Positions 1 to 5,512 of a DNA stretch of 5,512 nucleotides are shown here, piece after piece (the stretch's first letter is position 1; each line of letters opens with the position of its first letter). Below the pieces are notes generated by a model, which was given only the letters and a program-made list of their open reading frames with translations, was not told the origin of the DNA and searched no databases. Source of the DNA: JAZQUM01 sp045631305 (lineage in GTDB: Bacteria; Bacillota; Clostridia; Oscillospirales; Oscillospiraceae); the NCBI GenBank assembly GCA_045631305.1, contig JAZQUM010000061.1, positions 1 through 5,512 of the forward strand, in the 5' to 3' direction. A program made the position numbers and the translations under genes.

Positions 1-4
1 GGTC

Positions 5-37
5 TTGTCTTCCTAAGACCGCTTGGGCCTCCGACTT
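5..37 (-). other. MGI/BGISEQ sequencing adapter remnant at the window edge
   Basis: Read on the minus strand from base 37 to base 5, the sequence begins AAGTCGGAGGCC and, after one additional C, continues AAGCGGTCTTAGGAAGACAA. This is the known 32-nt MGI/BGISEQ read-1 adapter apart from the inserted C. Orientation fits a read that ran through a short insert into the adapter. Bases 4 to 1 (GACC) follow it and may be the first index bases. This is synthetic sequence, not part of the organism. Confidence 0.9.
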
Positions 38-143
38 CATCCGCCGTAATCGCCACGGACGCCGTCAAAGTCCCCAGCAAAAACTTCGCTCCAAACAAAA
101 GAATATTGCACACAATTCCTACCAGACCCGAAAGCTTCCCATA
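38..143 (-). other. Chimeric insert resembling the N-terminal helix of a cation diffusion facilitator (CDF) transporter
   Basis: From about codon 286 the open frame stops resembling MurA. It encodes a hydrophobic helix, with GIVCNILLFGAKFLLGTL followed by TASVAITAD. This fits the start of bacterial CDF metal-efflux proteins, where a first membrane helix leads to an (A)D..NN.SD metal-site motif; here the match stops just after the first aspartate, exactly where adapter sequence begins. Codon choice is skewed (Ala all GCG, Ile all ATT, several TTG Leu), though the sample is small. The left limit of MurA is blurred, because residues like GKLSG could belong to either protein, giving a possible microhomology junction between about 120 and 145. 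The family call is from memory of the pattern and is moderately sure. Confidence 0.6.
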
Positions 144-998
144 AGATGCGATCTGCACGGTATTTTCTTCACTTCGCACACGACAACCCGCTTCCTCCAA
201 AAGGTCGCTGACGGTCGAAACGTGGCGGTAATCACAATTTGTTAAAAGAACGTTGCCTCCGCAGCCTGCACAGGCGCAAAGGTAGGTTGCAGCCACAATG
301 CGGTCACTCATAACGTGGTAGCTGCAGGGATAGAGTGCGCCGCAGCCTTCCACCACCACGGTAGAGCTGCCTGCTCCCCGGACATTGGCCCCCATGGCGG
401 TCAAAAAATTCTGCAAATCTACGATCTCGGGCTCACGGGCTGCATTTAAAATCACGGTGGTGCCCCCTGCTCCACAGGCGGCCAGAATAGCATTTTCCGT
501 AGCTCCCACACTGGGGATGCCAAAAACCACTTCTTCTCCCCGCATTTTCCCGCAGCGACAGGAAAGAGCACCTTTTTCTTCCTTGATCTCCACACCCAGT
601 TTTTTCAGTGCCCGAAGGTGAAGGTCAATGGGTCTGGGCCCCAGTTCGCACCCGCCGGGGTAAGAGATCACAGCTTCGCCGCAGCGGCTGAGGATAGCCC
701 CCAGAAAAATAACGGATGAGCGCATAGAGCGCATCAGTTCTTCGGGAATATCACAGCGGTTCATTCCCGCCGTATCTACTGCCAGTGTGTTTTGCCCCTG
801 CCACTCGGCGCTGCAGCCGAGATAGCGCAGGATATCGCATGCTGCCTCCACGTCACTCAGACGGGGGCAATTATGTATCACACTTTCGCTGCCGCTGAGA
901 ATGGTGGCAGCCAAAATGGGCAGGATGCTGTTTTTTGCGCCCTGCACCGTTACTTCCCCGACAAGTTTCCGCCCGCCGGTGACCAACAATCGTTCCAT
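126..998 (-). CDS. murA: UDP-GlcNAc 1-carboxyvinyltransferase MurA (C-terminus lost at a chimeric junction)
   Basis: Cytoplasmic enzyme that transfers enolpyruvate from PEP to UDP-GlcNAc, the first committed step of peptidoglycan synthesis and the fosfomycin target. It starts at ATG 998 behind GGAGGT. About 285-291 residues are genuine MurA, against roughly 420 for the family. Visible are GAKNSILP with K22, the PGGCELGPRPIDLHL loop (114-128) with the PEP-binding C117 that fosfomycin alkylates, IPSVGATEN (161-169) and AAREPEIVDLQNFL (186-199). The expected PYPGFPTD motif, holding the catalytic aspartate (D305 in E. coli), never appears. After about S285 to L292 the reading continues in frame into unrelated membrane-protein sequence and then adapter. 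The loss is best read as an assembly artefact, not a real truncation. The frame stays open to base 1. The genuine part is cysteine-rich (16 Cys). Confidence 0.93.
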
Positions 999-1052
999 AG
1001 GCACCTCCGCATACTACATGGAAAACTACTTTCATAGTATGCGCTGCCCTAT
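997..1052 (-). promoter_or_regulatory. Long imperfect hairpin covering the murA translation start
   Basis: The murG-murA gap contains a perfect 9-bp inverted repeat, bases 1008-1016 and 1035-1043 (core GCATACTA / TAGTATGC), around an 18-nt loop that can itself form a short stem. Outside it, 997-1003 (ATAGGCA) can pair with 1045-1052 (TGCCCTAT) with one bulged base. In the mRNA the downstream arm contains the murA Shine-Dalgarno bases and the first two bases of the ATG. A fold that lowers murA translation, or responds to a factor, is plausible. No U tract follows, so it is not a standard terminator. The repeat is seen directly; the regulatory role is inferred. Confidence 0.5.
1003..1008 (-). 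promoter_or_regulatory. Ribosome binding site of murA
   Basis: GGAGGT on the minus strand lies 4 nt before the ATG at 998, a rather short spacing. It fixes the murA start, which also gives the expected family N-terminus (MERLLVTGG). It lies within the downstream arm of the hairpin at 997-1052, partly in an internal loop. Confidence 0.8.
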
Positions 1053-1060
1053 AGGAAAGG

Positions 1061-2179
1061 TTACTTACAAAGAGACATTACGGTTTCATAGATTTTTTCC
1101 GCAGCATCCACCGTGCCCATTTTCAAAGAGGCTTCATGCATGCGCTGCCAGCGCACACTGTCGGAAAGGATCTCCCGTGTCAGGTTAAACAGCTTCTCCC
1201 CGCTTGCTTCCTTTTCTAAAAGGAGTTCTGCCGCGCCTTCTTTCTCCAGCGCGCGGGCATTCTTTTCCTGATGGTTATTGGTAACATAGGGAGAGGGCAC
1301 AATAATAGCAGGAACACCCAGCGCCGTCAATTCACTGAGGGTGGCCGCGCCTGCACGGCAGATCACAAGGTCAGCTGCGCGCATCACAAGGGCCATATCG
1401 TAAATATATTCCCGCACGTCCACATGAGGAAATCCGGAAAGTTCCACACCGCTTCCCTTAAGATCGGAAAGCATGGAGGTGTAACCCGCACTGCCCACTG
1501 CATGAATATGATGGAAAAGCGCACCCGCCTGGGTCTCCAGGCGAATGTAATCCACCATTTTTTCATTCATGCCGCTGGCACCAAGGCTGCCCCAAAAGGA
1601 TACCACCAAAGGCTTATCGGGCGCAAGACCCAGTTTTGCACGAGCCTCGTCTTTTGTAAAATCAAAGAAATCGCCGCGGACGGGCGTGCCTGTTACCACG
1701 ACCTTTTGAGGCTCCCGGTAATGCTCCCGGCAGGCGGCAAAACCCACCATCACCTTATCCACGCAGCCTTCCAGCTGGCGGGTGGTAAGACCGGGCACCA
1801 TGTTGGATTCGTGCACTGCCGTGGGAATACCCTTGGCAGCAGCAGCCTTCACCACAGGGTAGCTGGCATAACCGCCGGTACCCACTACTAGATCAGGCTT
1901 GAATTCTTTGATAATCTTATGGGCCTCTCCTGCAGAGCGCACCACATTGTAACATGCCTTCAAATTATGCCGCATCTGCTTCAAAGAGCGGCGGAAACCA
2001 CTGACGTGCACCGCGCGGAATTCGTAACCCGCTTTGGGCACCAGTGTTTTTTCAAGGCCGGTATAAGCGCCTACAAAAAGGATCTCAGAACCGGGATGCT
2101 TTTTTTCAATAAGCCCCGCCAAAGCAATGGCAGGATTGATATGGCCGGCAGTACCGCCGCAGGTAAAGATCACTTTCAC
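1061..2179 (-). CDS. murG: UDP-GlcNAc:undecaprenyl-PP-MurNAc-pentapeptide GlcNAc transferase (MurG)
   Basis: Peripheral membrane GT-B glycosyltransferase that adds GlcNAc from UDP-GlcNAc to lipid I, forming lipid II on the cytoplasmic face. The 372-residue length is normal for the family. The N-terminal acceptor domain carries the glycine loop GGTAGHINPA (8-17), a second loop GTGGYASYP (100-108), HESN (123-126) and VTGTPVRGDF (162-171). The C-terminal donor domain has WGSLGAS (196-202) and the UDP-GlcNAc region ICRAGAATLSELTALGVPA (273-291), where E283 probably corresponds to the ribose-contacting glutamate of E. coli MurG. The start is GTG at 2179, chosen because of an ideal AAGGAGGG site 6 nt upstream; it ends in TAA. 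It lies 12 nt after ftsW and 62 nt before murA, the longest gap in the window, which contains a hairpin. No key motif is missing. Confidence 0.98.
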   Translation of the reverse strand: MKVIFTCGGTAGHINPAIALAGLIEKKHPGSEILFVGAYTGLEKTLVPKAGYEFRAVHVSGFRRSLKQMRHNLKACYNVVRSAGEAHKIIKEFKPDLVVGTGGYASYPVVKAAAAKGIPTAVHESNMVPGLTTRQLEGCVDKVMVGFAACREHYREPQKVVVTGTPVRGDFFDFTKDEARAKLGLAPDKPLVVSFWGSLGASGMNEKMVDYIRLETQAGALFHHIHAVGSAGYTSMLSDLKGSGVELSGFPHVDVREYIYDMALVMRAADLVICRAGAATLSELTALGVPAIIVPSPYVTNNHQEKNARALEKEGAAELLLEKEASGEKLFNLTREILSDSVRWQRMHEASLKMGTVDAAEKIYETVMSLCK

Positions 2180-2185
2180 GCTTTT

Positions 2186-2193
2186 CCCTCCTT
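2186..2193 (-). promoter_or_regulatory. Ribosome binding site of murG, overlapping the ftsW stop
   Basis: AAGGAGGG on the minus strand lies 6 nt before the GTG start of murG. Its first two bases are the last two of the ftsW TAA stop (2194-2192), so ribosomes ending ftsW stand on the murG site. This suggests translational coupling of the two genes. Confidence 0.85.
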
Positions 2194-3391
2194 ATTCCGC
2201 CTTGGTCACTCGCATTTGCCGCGAGACAGAAAGCACAATGCCCATTTCCGCCAACTGCATAAATAGGGCCGTACCGCCATAACTGAAAAACGGCAGCGAA
2301 ATACCGGTGGCAGGCACAAAGCCTGTGACCACCGCAATGTTCAAAAAGGTCTGCATGGCAATCAGACTGATAACGCCAACCACCAGCAGCGTTCCAAATC
2401 GGTCGCGAGCGTGGAGGGCGATCCAGAAACCGCGCAAAATCAGCGCAGCAAAAATCAACATGATAATAGTGGCGCCCACAAGACCCAGTTCTTCGCAGAC
2501 AATAGCAAAAATAAAGTCATTATGCTCTTCGGGAAGATACAGGAATTTTTGGCGGCTGCGGCCAAGGCCCACACCCAAAAGGCCGCCGGAGCCGATGGCC
2601 AGCAAACTCTGGCACATCTGATAGCCCTTGCCCAAAGCATCCTGCCAGGGATCCAGCCACATGGAAATGCGGCTCTCACCGTAACCGAAAACGCCAAGCA
2701 CCAGATAAATACCTGCTGCGCCTATGGCTGCAACACCTGCGATCCACTTGGCAGGAATGCCGCCTACAACCAGCAAAATAGCACCCACACCCAAAATCAG
2801 CATGGTACCGGAGAAGTGAGGCTCCAGCATCATAAGGATAGCGATGATACCCAGCACGATGGCATAAGGCACAATACCTGCCCGGAAATCCTGCATTTTA
2901 TCTTTCTTTTTTGAGATACTGTCGGCAAAATAGAGCACCACGGCAATTTTGGCAATTTCCGAAGGCTGGAACGTCAAACCGCCGAAGCCCAGCCAGCGGC
3001 GGGCGTTATTTACTTTGATACCGATGATCAGCACCAGCCCCAAAAGGATGATAGCGCACAAAATCGAGAGCTTTGACAAACCGCGGAAGCGCTGATAATT
3101 GATACGGCTCACCACGATCATCGCCGCAATACCCATTATGGCAAAAATGCCCTGACGCACGAAATAATAAGTGGGATTCCCCTTCTCGTAATAGGCAGAG
3201 GGGAAGCTGGCGGACAATACCATGATAAGACCGATACCCGTCAAAAGCAGCACCAGGATCAAAAACGGGGTGTCAATGGGACCGTTTGCCGCAGCAAGGT
3301 TAGCCTTTTCCACTTCTTTCATATGTTCCATTTGAGCACGACTCACAGGTCTTGTGCTTTTACGAGTGCCGAAAAGATCTTCTCTTAACAC
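2192..3391 (-). CDS. ftsW: SEDS peptidoglycan glycosyltransferase FtsW/SpoVE
   Basis: Multi-pass membrane glycosyltransferase of the SEDS family, which polymerises lipid II into glycan strands with a partner class B penicillin-binding protein; FtsW acts at the division septum. From GTG 3391 the protein has 399 residues; the ATG at 3427 would add 12 more but lacks a ribosome binding site. A charged cytoplasmic tail of about 38 residues precedes the first helix (about 39-62). Family motifs, numbered from the GTG, are NNARRWL (128-134), QPSEIAK (142-148), GYQMCQSLLAIGSGGLLGVG (256-275), LPEEHNDFIFA with the catalytic-type aspartate D292, and FSYGGT (369-374). These fit FtsW or SpoVE better than RodA. 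Sequence alone does not separate division FtsW from sporulation SpoVE; its place between mraY and murG is compatible with either. Its stop codon overlaps the murG ribosome binding site. Confidence 0.93.
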   Translation of the reverse strand: MLREDLFGTRKSTRPVSRAQMEHMKEVEKANLAAANGPIDTPFLILVLLLTGIGLIMVLSASFPSAYYEKGNPTYYFVRQGIFAIMGIAAMIVVSRINYQRFRGLSKLSILCAIILLGLVLIIGIKVNNARRWLGFGGLTFQPSEIAKIAVVLYFADSISKKKDKMQDFRAGIVPYAIVLGIIAILMMLEPHFSGTMLILGVGAILLVVGGIPAKWIAGVAAIGAAGIYLVLGVFGYGESRISMWLDPWQDALGKGYQMCQSLLAIGSGGLLGVGLGRSRQKFLYLPEEHNDFIFAIVCEELGLVGATIIMLIFAALILRGFWIALHARDRFGTLLVVGVISLIAMQTFLNIAVVTGFVPATGISLPFFSYGGTALFMQLAEMGIVLSVSRQMRVTKAE

Positions 3392-3397
3392 AGTATT

Positions 3398-3404
3398 CCT
3401 CCTT
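3398..3404 (-). promoter_or_regulatory. Ribosome binding site that decides the ftsW start
   Basis: AAGGAGG on the minus strand sits 6 nt before a GTG at 3391, an ideal arrangement. The upstream in-frame ATG at 3427 is preceded only by an A/T-rich stretch running back into the end of mraY, with no Shine-Dalgarno match. The site therefore argues for translation starting at 3391. Confidence 0.85.
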
Positions 3405-3435
3405 TCCCGCAAAAATTCAAAATTCATTTAAAAAA

Positions 3436-4422
3436 TCAAAAAGCGAAACGATTCATCACGCCAAGAGCAGCCAGCACGCAGCCAACGGTACAAATGGCAG
3501 TAAAGATGGCTACCAGCTTTACTTCACTCCAGCCGCACATTTCAAAATGATGGTGCAGAGGAGCCATTTTGAAAAAGCGCTTGCCATGGGTAGCCTTGAA
3601 ATAACCCACCTGAATGATAACAGAAAGGGTCTCGCAGATATACACAAAACCCACAAGGACGAGGATCAAAGGCATATCATAGGCAAATGCCAGCGCTGCT
3701 ACCGCGCCGCCCAGGAAGAGAGAACCGGTATCACCCATAAAGACCTTGGCGGGATGGAAGTTATACACAAGGAAGCCCAGAAGGCCGCCCAGGAGAGCCC
3801 CGGAAAAGACGCTCAGCTGCACGTAACCCCACCATGCGCCAACCACGGCAAAAAAGATGGCAACAGGCACGGTGACGGAAGCTGCAAGGCCGTCGATACC
3901 GTCGGTAATATTCACAGCGTTCACAGTACCCACGATAACGAAGGCTGCGAAGATCATGTAAACGATCCAGTTAAGGGTAAAGCTGACATTCACAAAGGGA
4001 ATGTAGATATTGGGCGTCAGCATGCCTTCATAGCGCATGAGGCAAAGGAAGGCAACAGCTGCTGCCAGCTGCAGCAAAAACTTCTGAGATGCGGTAAGAC
4101 CCAGATTCTGCTTTTTCTTTACCTTCTGATAGTCATCCACATAGCCGATGATACCAAAGGCCAGCGCGAAAACAAAGACATAGATATGGGTGAAAACACC
4201 CTGCATCATCTGCTGCCAACCTGCAGCAAGGATAGCCACACCGATACCTACTATAAACATGATACCACCCATGGTGGGAGTACCCTGCTTGGTCATGTGC
4301 CAGGTGGGGCCGTCTTCACGGATGCTCTGGCCTGCCTTCAGCCGACGCAGAACGGGGATCAAAAAGTGGCCGGCGATGGCGCTCACCGCAAAGCCCACAA
4401 TAATCGCAATGATCATTTCCAT
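3436..4422 (-). CDS. mraY: Phospho-MurNAc-pentapeptide translocase (MraY)
   Basis: Integral membrane enzyme that transfers phospho-MurNAc-pentapeptide from UDP to undecaprenyl phosphate on the inner face of the membrane, giving lipid I. The 328-residue protein is close to the usual Firmicute length and is full of hydrophobic helices. Family signatures appear in order: GQSIREDGP (31-39) and GTPTMGG (47-53) near the N-terminus, the Asp pair D96-D97 in YVDDYQK, NAVNITDGIDGLA (168-180), NFHPAKVFMGDTGS (221-234, with the magnesium-site aspartate D231), and the APLHHHFE histidine cluster (H290-H292). All key acidic and histidine residues are present, so it should be active. It starts at ATG 4422 behind GAGAGG and ends in TGA. 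It follows murE by 43 nt and precedes the preferred ftsW start by 44 nt. murF and murD, often found beside mraY, are absent here. Confidence 0.98.
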   Translation of the reverse strand: MEMIIAIIVGFAVSAIAGHFLIPVLRRLKAGQSIREDGPTWHMTKQGTPTMGGIMFIVGIGVAILAAGWQQMMQGVFTHIYVFVFALAFGIIGYVDDYQKVKKKQNLGLTASQKFLLQLAAAVAFLCLMRYEGMLTPNIYIPFVNVSFTLNWIVYMIFAAFVIVGTVNAVNITDGIDGLAASVTVPVAIFFAVVGAWWGYVQLSVFSGALLGGLLGFLVYNFHPAKVFMGDTGSLFLGGAVAALAFAYDMPLILVLVGFVYICETLSVIIQVGYFKATHGKRFFKMAPLHHHFEMCGWSEVKLVAIFTAICTVGCVLAALGVMNRFAF

Positions 4423-4430
4423 TGTTTTTT

Positions 4431-4436
4431 CCTCTC
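4431..4436 (-). promoter_or_regulatory. Ribosome binding site of mraY
   Basis: GAGAGG on the minus strand lies 8 nt before the ATG at 4422, separated by an A-rich spacer. It is weaker than the AGGAGG-type sites of ftsW and murG. It supports the first methionine (4422) rather than the second in-frame ATG two codons later. Confidence 0.7.
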
Positions 4437-4452
4437 AGGCGGCAAAGCGCCT
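4437..4452 (-). other. Small hairpin in the murE-mraY gap
   Basis: The 43-nt gap between the murE stop and the mraY start holds a 5-bp perfect inverted repeat, AGGCG (4437-4441) and CGCCT (4448-4452), with a 6-nt loop. It ends directly before the mraY ribosome binding site. No run of U follows it in the transcript, so it does not look like an intrinsic terminator. It may be chance; any effect on mraY translation is speculation. Confidence 0.25.
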
Positions 4453-4465
4453 TGTTCCTTTCGTA

Positions 4466-5512
4466 TTACTTACCTGCAAGATAATCAGCCACCACTTCAC
4501 GCTCATCCAGATGATTCTTGGTAGTGCCGATGATCTGATAAGTTTCATGACCCTTGCCGCAAAGCACGATCACATCGTCCTTTTCAGCGTGGTCCATAGC
4601 ATAACGGATGGCTTCCACGCGGTTTTCCACCACGGCATAAGGCGTTTTGGTATCCTTCATGCCAGCGAGGATCTCTTCGATAATAGCATGGGGATCTTCG
4701 GTACGGGGATTATCGGAAGTTACCACGCAGAAATCCGCAAGGTCTGCGGCAATGGCACCCATCTTGGGGCGCTTGGTGCGGTCGCGGTCACCGCCGCAGC
4801 CGAATACTGCCACCACGCGGCCCTTGGCAAAGCCCTGCACGGAGCGCAGCACATTTTCAAGGCCGTCGGGAGAGTGAGCGTAGTCGATAAGCACAGTATA
4901 ATCCTTGCCGGGAGTGGGAACTACTTCTACGCGGCCTTTTACGCCGTGAGCAGAAGAAAGAGCGTCGGCGCAGTCGGTAAGGCTCACACCAAGATTCAGC
5001 GCAGCACCCACCACGTCCAGCACGTTATAAACCATGAAGTTACCGGGAATATTCACACGGAAGGGAACCTTTTCCCCACCGCAGCAGGCAGTGAAAGCAA
5101 TATGGTCAGAAGCGAGTTCAATATCTTTTGCCACAATGTCGGCCTCCTTATCCACACCGTAGGAGAAGGGGCGGCAGGTAGCATTTGCCATCAGGCGCTG
5201 TGCCCAGGGATCATCGGCATTATAAACGCCGGTGCCGCAGCGGGAGAAGAGGATGGCTTTGGCATCACAGTAGTTTTCCATGGTTTCATGGAAATCAAGG
5301 TGGTCCTGAGTCAGGTTGGTGAAGATGCCCACCGCAAAGGGCACACCGTACACGCGGTCAAGATAGAGAGCGTGAGAAGAAACTTCCATCACCACATGGG
5401 TGCAGCCTGCATCTGCCATGCGGCGGAAAAGCTTCTGCAGTTCGAAGGATTCGGGAGTAGTGCGTTCGGTAGGAACCACTTCTTCCCCGATGAGGTTCTG
5501 ATTGGTGCCGAT
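4466..5512 (-). CDS. murE: UDP-MurNAc-tripeptide synthetase, meso-diaminopimelate-adding (partial, N-terminus outside window)
   Basis: Cytoplasmic Mur ligase that uses ATP to add the third stem amino acid to UDP-MurNAc-L-Ala-D-Glu. Counting from the right edge, 348 residues are visible and end in TAA. The frame is open to the edge, and the first visible residues (IGTNQNLIGEEVVPTERTTP) are already inside the family's central domain, so the GTG at 5479 is internal and roughly the first third, including the ATP-binding GTNGKT loop, is missing. Visible family signatures are MEVSSHAL, the DAK lysine expected to be carbamylated (about residue 85), DYAHSPDG (210-217), GGDRDRTKRP, DNPRTEDP (267-274) and GKGHE (319-323). 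DNPR is the motif that selects meso-diaminopimelate; lysine-adding enzymes differ there. It is the most upstream gene seen, 43 nt before mraY. Codon use and composition match its neighbours. The family is certain; the substrate is inferred from the motif. Confidence 0.96.
   Translation of the reverse strand: MGTNQNLIGEEVVPTERTTPESFELQKLFRRMADAGCTHVVMEVSSHALYLDRVYGVPFAVGIFTNLTQDHLDFHETMENYCDAKAILFSRCGTGVYNADDPWAQRLMANATCRPFSYGVDKEADIVAKDIELASDHIAFTACCGGEKVPFRVNIPGNFMVYNVLDVVGAALNLGVSLTDCADALSSAHGVKGRVEVVPTPGKDYTVLIDYAHSPDGLENVLRSVQGFAKGRVVAVFGCGGDRDRTKRPKMGAIAADLADFCVVTSDNPRTEDPHAIIEEILAGMKDTKTPYAVVENRVEAIRYAMDHAEKDDVIVLCGKGHETYQIIGTTKNHLDEREVVADYLAGK

Noticed and set aside
1..20. Inverted repeat GGTCTT / AAGACC that could be a terminator or tRNA anticodon-like stem
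   Set aside because: It is explained by the adapter sequence plus the four bases after it. No tRNA arms or T-loop are found around it.
999..1035. Small open frame starting at ATG 1035 (minus) through the hairpin into murA in another frame
   Set aside because: It has no ribosome binding site and runs out of frame through murA; its start lies in the inverted repeat.
1271..1891. 206-codon open frame on the plus strand, antisense to murG
   Set aside because: It is a shadow of murG; the histidine- and glycine-rich translation has no domain features.
4423..4465. Intrinsic terminator between murE and mraY
   Set aside because: The 5-bp hairpin is weak and is followed by GAGAGG and a run of A in the transcript, not U.
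3352..4524. 390-codon open frame on the plus strand, antisense to mraY
   Set aside because: It is a shadow of mraY: it lies wholly over a gene with every family motif, its product is a low-similarity His/Asp/Lys-rich string with no recognisable domain, and it runs past both ends of mraY into neighbouring genes.
5477..5479. GTG at 5479 as the murE start
   Set aside because: Conserved MurE sequence continues upstream in frame to the window edge, and a start here would remove the N-terminal domain and the ATP-binding loop.
1..5512. CRISPR array, insertion sequence, prophage or defence system
   Set aside because: No regular repeats, transposase, integrase or defence-type domains are visible; all genuine coding content is core peptidoglycan synthesis.

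Overview
The window is part of a division and cell-wall (dcw-type) gene cluster. All genes lie on the minus strand and are transcribed from the right edge towards the left: murE (5' end outside the window), mraY, ftsW (a SEDS glycosyltransferase that could equally be called spoVE), murG and murA (3' end lost). Together they cover much of peptidoglycan precursor synthesis. MurA makes the first committed intermediate, MurE adds the third stem amino acid, MraY makes lipid I, MurG makes lipid II, and FtsW polymerises lipid II. The gaps are short (12 to 62 nt), each gene from mraY onward has its own ribosome binding site, and no internal promoter or terminator is visible, so a single operon is the simplest reading. 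murF and murD are not between these genes.

The host is probably a low-GC-phylum (Firmicutes) member of the Clostridia, perhaps an Oscillospiraceae-like gut anaerobe. This rests on the gene order, strong AGGAGG Shine-Dalgarno sites, GTG starts, the style of the MurG and FtsW sequences and a moderate GC content. The genus cannot be fixed. The DNPR motif in MurE points to meso-diaminopimelate peptidoglycan.

The left edge is not normal genome sequence. Read on the minus strand, bases 37 to 5 match, from memory, the 32-nt MGI/BGISEQ (DNBSEQ) sequencing adapter with one extra C. The roughly 85 to 105 bases next to it (about 38 to 125-143) no longer encode MurA; they encode what looks like the first membrane helix of a cation diffusion facilitator transporter. 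The frame stays open through all of this, so a gene caller would report a MurA-transporter-adapter fusion that is most likely an assembly artefact at a contig end.

The main biological curiosity is an extended inverted repeat between murG and murA (997 to 1052). In the mRNA it would fold over the murA ribosome binding site and start codon. No undescribed multi-gene system is visible; otherwise this is ordinary core-genome content.
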